64,000 nt of DNA from Allantophomopsis cytisporea (Eukaryota; Ascomycota; Leotiomycetes; Phacidiales; Phacidiaceae), in contig CP103024.1 of NCBI GenBank assembly GCA_024752435.1, forward strand, positions 1,116,001 to 1,180,000. Reading direction: 5' to 3'. The translations under genes and the position numbers were made by a program. This document shows positions 1 to 10,326 of the stretch, in pieces. Position 1 is the stretch's first letter. Every line of letters starts with the position of its first letter. The notes beneath the pieces were generated by a model, which made no database searches, had not been told where the DNA came from, and saw only the letters and a program-made list of their open reading frames with translations.

Positions 1-3000
1 CAATGGTCAGCAAAAGTTACATAGAATATTCGGAATAGAGTACTCACCACTGCCTATACTTTCTGTTCATACCAGCATGATGAACTCCGATACCTCTCTG
101 GAGCAACTCAATGAACTCCTCCTTGATACCCTTCCATCTTAATTGTCTAATGTATGTTTCAACCTCAGAGCGTTGACACCTCTTCTTGTCAGCGAAGGTG
201 AAGTCCTCTTGTGGCTCGTCTGGATCGAATGAATCATAAAAGCTTGACTCTGCGCTAGCATCATCACGAGCTTGGTCAGCCTTGGACAATTTGTCGTCAC
301 TGTCGCCCTTGTTACGAATAGGCTTTGCAGGCTTCTTCGATTTCTTCTCCTTCAATTCCTTGTACTTGGCGAATCCGTCGACTAACTTGCGCCACTGAGG
401 AGATGTATCCTTCCAGAGACTTTCTGCACCCTTAAGCTGTTTCAAAAGAGCAAAGGCTACGTCCTCGCAACCAGCGCGATCGTAGTTGAAGAGGATTGCG
501 GGTAAGGCGCGTCGTTGGTGGAGCTGCACAAGTAGAGGTAGAGTAGTGGAGCGAAGATTGTAAGGGTCGATGCTTTCCAAAGAGGCTTCAGCAGATGAAG
601 AGGACGAAGGTCTAGACGACTCCGAGTCACTATCATCTGAATTGCTAGTTTCGTCATCTGAGATAGACAGGTCGGCAACCTTTTGAGACAAGGGCAGGGT
701 AGGACTGAGTTCCTGAACAACCTTATCGAATGGGGAATTAGGGTCAGCCATCCATTCTCCAAGAGTCTTCTTAAGCGCCTTCTCCCATGCAAAGACGTCG
801 ACCTTCTTAATACAAGCAGGAAGAGCCTTGTCGGGATGGAGGTTCGCAGAAACGGGGAAGTCCTTAGTCTGGAATTTACACATTGCAGTCCAAAGGTATA
901 GACAGTCGCGTGGTTCGAGAGAAAGATCATCAGGCATTCCACGTGATTTGTCAACCAACGAGGCGACAGGATGGAAGTACGTGAGGCCAGTTAAACCATC
1001 CAGACCAAGAGCAACACCAAGAGTAGGGGCCTTGCCGAGGCCTTCGAACACAAATGATTTTGGCGGGGTATAGAAGTATTTGCGAAGATCAGAGTATCTG
1101 GTGTGATGCTGAATCATTGAAAGTTCTGTGCCGGATGCCTTTTGTGTCGATGCCAGCCACTCATTGAATTGCTCCGGGTTGCCAACAGTGGCGGATAGAG
1201 CAATAATCGGGCATGGTGCAAGAAGAAGCAACTGCTCCCAAACAACACCATCCTCAGCCTGTCCGATGGAGTGAACTTCATCGAAGATAATGCGCTTCAC
1301 ACGTGGCGCCCAAGACTTCGAGTTAGTTGGAGCAAGAAGCATGATTTGCAGAATATGTGGCACAGTAACCAGAATTTGACAGCCTGTAGGATTATTGATT
1401 CTGTAGTCACGAGTGTGGATGGCCCATACACTAGTTCCAGCCTGGGGGTACTTCTTGGAAAATCGACCTTGAATTTCAGCAGCAATCTGGTTGACGAGAG
1501 CTTTTGTAGGAGCAACATAGACAAGAATGCTCTCGTTATCTGCTCTTAGAACCTGCTCCATTGCATAGAAAGAAATGAAGGTTTTACCAGCACTGGTAGG
1601 GGCAACAACAAAAACACTCTTGTTAGAATCAAGCTCGTCCAGAACTTTGCGCTGCCATCCATCAGGCTGGAATGGAACTCTGGCATCAGGCTTTGCATCT
1701 GTAGCGCGATCCATGTATGGTCCACAGTTGAGCAGTTGGAACTCTCTCTCACTCCCAACAATGCGTAGTAACTCCGGCTTTGTATTGGGGTACTGGAAGG
1801 TGAAAGAGAGCTTGCGGTCGATATCGGCTGCCGTCGACGCTTTTGAAATTTCCGCCGCCTCTGTGATGCCTAGGAGGAGTCCAATTTTCTTGAGATGAAG
1901 TCGAAGTTCCTTGATAACAGGGCGAGAAGAAAGTTCTCGTGCGACATTCCAGATTAATGCAACGACGTGATATCCTTCACTCTTCTTTCCAACATCACAG
2001 AATTTAGCCCACCAGGCTAAAAGTGATTGAAGGATATAGGCATTAACATCTGACTCGATGTGAGGCAACTTCGTATTGTCCAAGCTATCAAGGTACGCCT
2101 TGGCTCTAAGGTAACGCTGCTGGTTGTCACTTGTTTCGTTGAAGCCTTTCATGATACTAGCCCATGCCTGGAAGGCTTTGTCTGATTCTGTGCCTCCCTT
2201 ACGCTCCTTATTTTGAGCAACAATCAATTGTGCTTTTGTAAGAGGCTTTTCTTTGGCGGGCTTCTTGCCACTCTTCGTGTCCTTCTTGGAATCTTTCTTG
2301 GAATCCTTACTGCCAGCTGGCGCCTCTGCTGCCTTCTCTGCTGCCTTTGCGGTTTCGACGGCTTTGCTCGCTGGCCTTTTGCCTACTGTGATAGTCTCCG
2401 GCTCCAGGACTCTGCCTTTGGCACCTGTAAGACTGGCAGCATAGGTTGTCATTTCCGACATATAGAACTGGTTTGTTCGAAGAGGGTTCTTCCACTTGGA
2501 AACCTTGACTGGGGCTGGAGCCAACTTCGGATTCAATGGACGACGGTAATTGTGCCAGTGACTAACCTCTCGGTAAAGCTTCATGGACTTCTGATTGGCA
2601 ACTGAGTTCTTGTCGTCGGCTTCCACTTTGATAACCTCGAGATGCTTATCAAAGGTTGGGTTCGAGAAGGCCATAACAGTAAATGACTTATCCTCGCGTT
2701 CAGGGGCATGCTCTTGGCTATGATTTGGGGCCTTGCCTGAATCCTTTGCGGAGATACCAATCAACCCACATGCTTTTAACCACTGATCGGAAATCATAGC
2801 AGGTAATGATGGAAGGCTTTCGTCCTTGATGGCACGCAATACTACACGGAATAGTCTGCCGTCGATAGCATCCTGGCAGCCGACTTTCTCTCCAGCCTCG
2901 GCGTTCCAAAGATCATCTCTGCAAATGAGCAGCATTACACCGGACACGACTGAGAGGAGCTCCTGAACCTTTGATTCTGTATCATCATCATCAAATGTGA

Positions 3001-3993
3001 CGAGGTCGACCCTTCGCTGAGCTAATGTCAAGTGCTCAAGCAGGATGGTGTGAAGCACGAAAGCAGCAGCAAGACTCTCGTCAGCCACTTTGTGTTCGAG
3101 CAGCAATTTGATGCTGTGTACGGTAAGTCGCAGCCTCTCGCTCCAATCTTTTGGAAGAGATGTTGTGGATGTTAGGCTTCGCGTTATCTCGTTGTCGCTT
3201 ATGCTTCGCTGTGGCTGTGCTGCCTCGAGTTTCTGTCTGGTTTCGTTGAGCTGCTCATCAAATGCTCGTGGAGAATGTTTAGCTGAAGACTCAACAATCA
3301 TTGTGAAGACCTATAGTTATTATATTAGTAGGTCTATCTGCTAAGATAAAGCAATCAAGGGGTATTCTTGATATGTGGACATACCTTGGTATCAACGAGT
3401 TCGATTCTGTTGGTCAAAGCAACGTATGTACGGCACTGTGTGTTAAACCAGTATATCAACCCCCTCAAGAGAATCTTGGCGTTATCGGGTTCACCCTCAC
3501 CTGGCTCAGCAGCCGAAGCTGATTTGGAAGCTCCATCGTGGATCAAGACAAAATGGAAGCCAGTCTCCTCGCGGTATTTCTCGAAGTCTTCGCTACGCGC
3601 AGAGGTGTATTTGCTAACAACAATATCGGGATGTGATTGTGGAAGCTGGCGCTGAAGATGCTGGATGATAACCTCGCGAGCGAACAGGTAGCGTTCATTG
3701 CAGCTTGAAGGTCTACCAGGAGGTATACATAACAGTGCGTTATTATCAAAGAAGGTAATGTGGAAATTGGAATGGCGTCTCAGGAGTCCATCTAAGAACA
3801 TTTCAACCAGATACACGGCGTTTAACACCTGCAGGCCATTTGTCATATCCAGACGATCATTGTCGAAACATTCTCTCAGTAAGGAATCACCTTCAACCAG
3901 AAAAACTTCTTTTCCAGCGAAGTCACCGATGAGGTCGATGTAAGTGGGACGAGTGTGGTCATACCATGACAGAATGGATTTTTGGTTGGCCAT
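1..3993 (-). CDS. DDX60-like Ski2-family DExD/H-box RNA helicase, truncated at the left window edge
   Basis: Exons on the minus strand are 3385-3993 and 48-3310, with a 74 bp intron (3311-3384; GTATGT donor, CTAAT branch, CTATAG acceptor). A further GTGAGT donor at 47 starts an intron whose acceptor lies outside the window, so the C-terminal helicase part is missing. The ATG at 3993 has good context. About 1290 residues are visible. The first exon resembles the N-terminal PIN-like part of DDX60 proteins. The RecA1 core has the P-loop APTSAGKT (near residue 775), DEVH (near 880) and SAT (near 905). A lysine-rich tract precedes it and an acidic Ser/Asp/Glu tract (near 1085-1115) splits the two RecA halves. 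The last visible motif, GVHHAGMNRKYRQ, is typical of Ski2-like helicases. The family unwinds RNA; animal DDX60 acts in antiviral RNA sensing, but the fungal role is not known to me. Family assignment is firm, function inferred. Confidence 0.9.
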
Positions 3994-4934
3994 GATGGCG
4001 ATTTGAGGTAAAACTGGGTGTAGATGCTGTACTTGCAGTCAGTCTATCCTTTGTTAGTGTCGAACTTTGTCGTATATCTTCGGTTTAGATAAGATCGTAA
4101 TTATCGATCTATCACTCTAGTCGCGAATGTATGCGAGGATTTTGGTAGAGAGTGATGATGTTTGTGGATGTGAGAAGAATATCCAACCTCAAGGAAAGTC
4201 AAGCTCAACTGGAGCTACTAAACCACAACTTACGCGAATATTCTGCACATCTACACCGCCCAGGGCCCACCAATGACCGCATAGAATTGACTCCCCGCGT
4301 TCACATGAAAACGGCTCTAAGATAATTTTAAGGGCAAAATAAACAAAGCAATCAGCAGGTAGATAGTTAGATGCCGGAGCGAAGTAAATCACGCTTGAAA
4401 TATTGGGCCTCGTCTCATTAGAATTGTTTTAGGAATTGTCAGATATTTATGTGTAACTGATTCTTTTGGGGGTTTTTCATGTTGAAATTAATTGTAACAA
4501 AACACTCACAAACAAATGATAAGGTACGTACGTACTGACACAGCAAATTTAAAGACATCCATACAAATATACAGTACAGGTAGCTATAGCATTTAACCTG
4601 TTGCTACGATGACGACCCTTTCACTAAGCATCAATTTGAAGTTATCTTGGTCAAGCATACATTTCGATTAACTAAAGGAGCGTGAGCATCAAATCATATC
4701 TACCTAAACATGACATCCTAGTCCTCTGCGAGCCAAGCTCCTGGATCCCAGATCCAACGAAGCGCTTCCCATCCCCACAATCTAGAACACAATAAAACAC
4801 CAATGCATGCGTAAATATAAGGAAAACTAACTGACTAAACCCAGACTTCCAACCTCATATGTTCTGTGTACCTGCCCGCTATGAAGTAGTTCCTTCGCCT
4901 GGCGCTTCAGCATGGTCGGGGTGTATGTACATGC
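3994..4934. other. Intergenic region upstream of the helicase gene and downstream of the Egh16-like gene
   Basis: This 0.94 kb stretch holds the helicase 5' flank and the 3' flank of the next gene. It is AT-rich in the middle. Only short unsupported ORFs occur, and I see no RNA gene or repeat. Confidence 0.6.
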
Positions 4935-5847
4935 TTACTCCTCTTCAGAGGCGATGATGCCGCGAGCAAAGCGGCGTTTGGCAAGGTTGTACTCGATGGC
5001 GCGCTTCTTAGCCGCAGCGGATTGTGTGAAGGCGACAGAGCCACCGAAAGGACCAGCGAGAGCCGCGTTTTGAAGCTTAGCAACACAAACGTTCGAGGCA
5101 CCTCCAACGGATCCAGAGCAGGTCATCCCGGCTGGCATCTGGATCTTGACTGGGAAATCCATAGTAGTAGCACCAGAAAGACCACCGATACCGATACCTG
5201 GAACGTTCTGGGTGACGGCAGCACTCTTGAATGCAGATGCGTCAGTTCCTCCCGAGGTAGGATCAACGGAGGCGGTCAATGGACCAGCACCATCCTGGTT
5301 GACTTGATGGAAAGTCATGGATACAGTTCCGTCATCTGAGCAGGTTGGAAGACCGCTAGAAGCACCAGCTCCAGTCGCGGCCTTAACTCCGGTCTCGACG
5401 GTACCCTTTGGAGTCTTAGATCCTCCGCTGCTGCTGGCAGCGGCAGCACGCTCGGCCATGACAGCGCGCTTAGCCTCGTGGAACTCACGAGCAGCCTTGG
5501 CACTGGAGGTGTTGCCAGCAGCACCATCCATGAACGCAGAAATCATTGTGGCAGCGTCAACTGCTCCTCCACCATTGGTCTTGCCGAGAGGGGAGGCGCT
5601 GTTCGAGCGGATGATAGAAGTGTCGGCCTCGGCACCGCAGGATGGGGTGGCGCAATCACGAGGAGTGCCATCAATAACTAGGAAAGTGTTAGACGATATG
5701 ACATGCTTAGGATGAGAAAAGAGCAATCTTACCGGAAAGGCCTGGCATGTTAACGCCATTGGCTCCTTGGACCTCGGTAATGACACCGTGAGCAAAGACG
5801 TTGGTGGCAGCGAAGGCCAAGAGAAGGATGGAGCTAGTATACTGCAT
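4935..5847 (-). CDS. Egh16-like secreted protein (Gas1/Mas family, appressorium-associated)
   Basis: Two exons, 5733-5847 and 4935-5677, flank a 55 bp intron (donor GTAAGA, acceptor CCTAG) and encode 285 residues. The first exon gives a clear signal peptide (MQYTSSILLLAFAATNVFA) followed by HGVITEVQG; the ATG at 5847 is chosen because it supplies that signal. The mature part has an N-terminal region with CATPSC, an Ala/Ser/Gly-rich centre with FHEAKRAVMAERAA, a conserved C-terminal block with TCSGSVGG and NVCVAKLQN followed by GPFGGSVAF, and a basic tail. This pattern matches the Egh16/Gas1 family first described from powdery mildew and from Magnaporthe appressoria, where members affect penetration. 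Secretion to the cell surface is expected. The biochemical activity is unknown. The intron is partly open, so a longer unspliced ORF with a false start exists and should not be used. Confidence 0.87.
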
Positions 5848-7920
5848 GTTTGCGTTGGTAATTTAAAGATCGAAAGTTATAAATGATTATAAAGCAGATA
5901 AAATGTGTACGTTTGAAGTGCGACCGGCGACTTATTGGATTAGAATGTAAGAAGGAAGAAAGATGAGATGCTTGTTTGTTCAAATTGATGCTGACGAGAA
6001 GAAAAGAGCAGGTTTGAGAGGTAATTGACTTGGTTTTATAAGAATTTGAAGCCAAGGCTTTCTTCAAAGGCTTGCCTGCGGGAGCTATCATGACGGCTTC
6101 AGGACTATACCAAATCCAAATGCTGCATCTCTTCTTCGAGGTCTAGCCAAAAGTCTCAAAGCTCAAACTTTCTGATTCAGATAGTCATCGACTCTATGAG
6201 ACAACCCGTGCTCTCAAGAGACAGAGGCTGTGCTGTGATGCGAAACGAATTGTGAAGTTCCAGGCTCTCAAGCCATCTAAGCCTTGATTCGAAGTGTGTG
6301 ATCTGCATACAATGAAGGAATATATCGTGTGCCTGTATTGCTGTATCGATCTTCACAAGAATAGATAGGGCCCATTACACAACTTCCAGGTGATGCCCAA
6401 AGCTAGTCGGAAAATTTCACGATTGTTTGACGAGTATTACTTCACTACCGGACAGGGTTTCTTTGCGTTAAGATTCTTGTGAATCGTCCAGCATGACTTG
6501 AGGCTTACATTGTTTGAGCTATCGAACCAAGCGGCTGTGCTTGATATCTTTAGTTGCGATTGGCTCCGAAGCCAGTCGAGATCTGCAAAACACGATACAC
6601 TTCTCGGAGTATGTGAATATCATCAGTAATACACTGTGTCAGGATTTGAGTCTTATGGAACGTAGAACATTCCATTCATCACTCACGGTTATTGCACTGA
6701 CCAAACCGCACAACAATTACCGCTAAGGAGTTCAAGATAAAACTACCGAGTATAAGCACCACCAGCTAGCAAATGATTGGGGTAGAATAAGCATAAATCA
6801 AGCACTTCTGTCACAATACTAGTCCGAATCTGTCCGAACAGAGGTGGTTGAGGCTGAAGGAGACAGTCTCGCAGGGAGCACGGTGCTCTTGATATACTTC
6901 GGTAGAGCCATCAATGCTGCACGGATCTACGCTTCGAAACAACATTGCCTTTAGACGATCAACAGCAGGCAAGGTCACAGAAGCAGTATCCCTATGTGGG
7001 TTTCCTTCGGCTGTACAGTAGGTGCATTTGTCGTCTTTCATGCCAGTAACTTTTGTTCTAACGTTATTTGTAAGGCTCGCGCATTTGAGTACCAGAGCAT
7101 GCCGTTGCGTCCTTATGCAGATCCCGTGAGCACCTATGTAGTCTATCCATTTCACATCGAAGGGAATGCTACGGAGATTCGGCAGAGGTGTCTGGAAACA
7201 GACATCTCATATCTTGGATTCGTTGATGAAGCACAACTCTTCGTGTTTTGCACTGTGTTTTCCCTCATGCGAGTTTCGATTGTCCCCTAATCCGTGGCAA
7301 TGGAGTCCGGAGAAGCTCTTCGGTGATGGTGCGACATCTCAAGTGCCATGGGCACGTGACCCGGAATTCCTTCCGTTGACTGCGGTTTTTTGGGCGTCTC
7401 CATCTTTTGATCAACTGAGAATATAACCTCACTCAGCAGCCATGCATACGTATCATACGAGTGAACTACATTTTACGTCGACCTACTTAGATGAAGACAT
7501 GGATATGTATGAAAAGAGCCAGTTAGGACTGAATGTCCTATCTGTCTATAGCCTCATAGTCCTGTATGGATACAAAGGCGTCATTAATTTCATCCGCTCA
7601 ATGAGGGGCAACCCCGCAAATGGTCGAAATCAGCCATCACCGAGGTCCTTCGGAATGGTTTTCTACCAATTACCCCACACTCCCCCCATATTATCGTCCC
7701 GTAATCGAGCCAGGCATATCAACAACCATATATCGCAGAACCATGTTTGAAGGCATGTTTTCCTTTGAGAATTTTGTCTTCTAACTTATAAATTTCTCAA
7801 TATTTTACACGAGCGACATCTCTGTGCTTGAAGAATAATCTCTCAACTTTCTGTACCCTATGTATTTGTGAGGCCAACAAGATTTTTTTTTTGAATATCT
7901 GCAAGTTACTTCAACATAAA
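5848..7920. other. Gene-poor intergenic region between divergent genes
   Basis: About 2.1 kb separates the divergent Egh16-like and acyl-CoA-ligase-like genes. It should contain both promoters. The ORFs here (up to 114 codons, for example 6811-7155 on the minus strand) lack recognisable motifs and have ordinary non-coding composition. No RNA gene or transposon was recognised. Confidence 0.55.
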
Positions 7921-9701
7921 ATGCCTATCAAGTCTCGCTGGTCGATACCTATACCTGAAGTTTCGTTACCAACGTATCTGTTTGAATCCCCTGATCAGTC
8001 TTTACCAACACAACCTATCCTTATCGATGCGGATAGGCCTGATACTCATTACTTGACGTTATCAACGTATAGACTATGGGCGAAAAGATTCGCTATCGGC
8101 CTTCAGAAGGCTGGCCTGAATGAGGGCGATCGTGTGCTCTTATTTTCTGGCAGCAACATAAGTTACCCGGTCGTTTTCATGGGAGTTCTAATGGCTGGTG
8201 GAATTTTTTCTGGTGCCAACCCATCATATGTTTCCAGAGAATTGGCCCATCAACTAAAGGACTCCGATGCGAAGTTCCTTCTCACAGCAGATGCAAGCCT
8301 AGAGGCCAGTCTTGGAGCTGCCTCCATGGTTGGTATGGGAAAAGAAAGAGTGTTTATCTTCGATGACGCGATCTTTGGAGAAAAGCTGACTGGGAGACTC
8401 GGAGTACACCGGTGGACTACACTTCTTGGTACGGAGGCAGAAGCAAACAAGTTCAGATGGGTAGACCGCCCCTCGAAAGAGACAATCTGCTGTCTAAACT
8501 ATTCATCTGGTACGACGGGAGTCCCCAAAGGAGTCATGATCACGCATCGTAACTATGTGGCCAACGCAAGCCAGGTCCTGTTCATGTCAAAATATCGGCC
8601 CAATGAAGAAGAGTTAAGCAAAGATACTAGACTTCTCTGCTTTCTCCCACTCTATCATGCAATGGGACAAACGATGTTCGTCATCAATGGCCCCAAGAAG
8701 GGTCAACCAGCCTATGTCATGCGGAAGTACGATTTTGTTCAAGTTCTTAAGCACATAGAGCGATTCAAGATTACCGAATTAGTCGCAGTACCACCCATCA
8801 TTGTTGCTTTGACGAAACATCCTGCGGTGAAGACTGTGGACTTGAGTAGTCTGCGTACCATGCTCAGTGGTGCTGCTCCACTTAGCATGGAAGTGGGCCA
8901 AGAGGCAGAAAAGCTATTTGATCCCTCAAGAGGAGTGAACCTTAAGCAGGGATGGGGTATGACGGAGGCCACGTGCTCTATACTGGGCTGGGATCCAAGA
9001 AAGTGGTCGAGCTCAGCTTCCGTGGGAGAATTGTTGCCTAATGCTGAGGCTATGTTGGTTAATGAGGATGGTGTTGAAGTGCCACGTGGAGAGCGTGGAG
9101 AATTATGGATAAGAGCACCGAACGTCATGCGTGGCTACTGGTATGTTTTTATACGACTTACCAATCAATTCCATCTGTTAACAGCAAATCGTAGGCGCAA
9201 TCCAGAAGCAACTGCTGCGACTTTAACCTCTGATGGGTGGATGAAGTCTGGAGACATAGCTTACGTGAACGAAGACAACTACTTCTTTATCGTAGATCGA
9301 AAGAAGGAGTTGATCAAGGTCAAAGGAAATCAAGTAGCGCCAGCTGAACTTGAGGGCATTCTCTTGGAACATCCATCTGTAGCTGATGCCGCGGTGATTG
9401 GGGTCACGATACAGTCTGACGAATATCCCAGAGCCTATATTGTCTTGACAGAGGGCGCTAAGGTCACAGAAAAGGAGATTGCACAGTTTATGGAAGGGAA
9501 GGTTTCTAAAACGAAGAGACTGGTGGGAGGTGTAAGATTTATTGATGCTATTCCGAAGAATCCTGTAGGTCTAAACCTCGAAGCCCCCGATGATATCCCA
9601 TGCTAACGACATCCCAGTCAGGAAAGATCTTGCGCAAGTTTCTCCGTGAGAAGGCGAAGGAAGAAGTTGGAGACTCGAGTCCGAAGGCTGCCAGACTTTG
9701 A
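7921..9701 (+). CDS. 4-coumarate-CoA ligase-like acyl-CoA synthetase with C-terminal peroxisomal signal
   Basis: Exons 7921-9140, 9195-9564 and 9618-9701 encode 557 residues. The start at 7921 (MPIKSRW) has an AAA-ATG context and is the usual start for this family; an in-frame ATG 93 bp upstream would add an untypical extension. The adenylate-forming core includes YSSGTTGVPKG (near residue 193), GWGMTE (near 344), the hinge region with SGDIAYVNED and DRKKELIKVKG, and the A10 motif SGKILRK that supplies the catalytic lysine. The enzyme should activate an aromatic or fatty acid with ATP and CoA; the substrate cannot be read from sequence. The last exon ends in Ala-Arg-Leu, a type 1 peroxisomal targeting signal, so peroxisomal beta-oxidation or a peroxisomal biosynthetic step is likely. 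Intron 3 must be spliced for both the catalytic lysine and the targeting signal. It is convergent with the next gene, 58 bp away. Confidence 0.9.
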
Positions 9702-9759
9702 TTTTGATATGAGTTAATATTAGTAATCTCTTTGTGGCAACCCCATCTGTGGACCCCAA

Positions 9760-10326
9760 TCAATTTGTTGACATCCCCTCTACCGCTTGCGAATTCATAA
9801 TCATCTTCTGCTTCTTCTTCGAATCTTCACACGCAAGACAAACTCCTCCCCCATAGACTCTTGTGTGGCGTGACCATCCATTTCCAACCATGATCTCCCC
9901 CTGCACATTCACATCGCCAATCTGCTTCGTGTATGAAGTCCTTCGAATAGGCAACATGTCCAGAGGATAGCTTCCCACCACATCGTATCTTTGGCCCCCA
10001 AACAAGGGTTGCTCAGATGTCGCTGAGGCGTACATGGGCTGCGGGGCTGATGTCGGTTGTCCTGGTGGTGGCCACACAAATTTCATATCACGCCCACTCC
10101 TCTCCTCGCTATATTCGAAGGCGTCCTTCTCATTCGTTATCCCCGATGCGGCTCTTCTTGTGCACAACAGCAGTATGAAACACAGTCCAATTGCGCCTAT
10201 TAAGAGCACCGATATCTGTGTTCCATTGCAGGATAAAATTTGCCGAAGTTGGGAGGGCGTCTCCATGTGACGAGGAGGAATGGCTGGCATTATATACGCG
10301 CGGACAGACTTTCGAACGGATGTCAT
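9760..10326 (-). CDS. Small single-pass membrane protein, uncharacterised
   Basis: An uninterrupted ORF of 188 codons. One hydrophobic segment (ISVLLIGAIGLCFILLLC, near residues 38-55) is followed by basic residues (TRR), so a single-span membrane protein with a cytosolic C-terminal tail of about 130 residues is likely. The tail has a Pro-rich stretch (WPPPGQPTSAPQP) and a conserved-looking block RVYGGGVCLACEDSKKK that I associate with unnamed ascomycete proteins, from memory only. Possible starts are at 10326, 10290 and 10266; the third (METPSQ) sits closest to the membrane segment. It ends 58 bp from the convergent ligase gene. No function can be assigned. Confidence 0.6.
   Translation of the reverse strand: MTSVRKSVRAYIMPAIPPRHMETPSQLRQILSCNGTQISVLLIGAIGLCFILLLCTRRAASGITNEKDAFEYSEERSGRDMKFVWPPPGQPTSAPQPMYASATSEQPLFGGQRYDVVGSYPLDMLPIRRTSYTKQIGDVNVQGEIMVGNGWSRHTRVYGGGVCLACEDSKKKQKMIMNSQAVEGMSTN

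Noticed and set aside
5678..5795. Longer unspliced reading frame start for the Egh16-like protein
   Set aside because: It reads through the intron and lacks a signal peptide. The spliced model gives a proper secretion signal.
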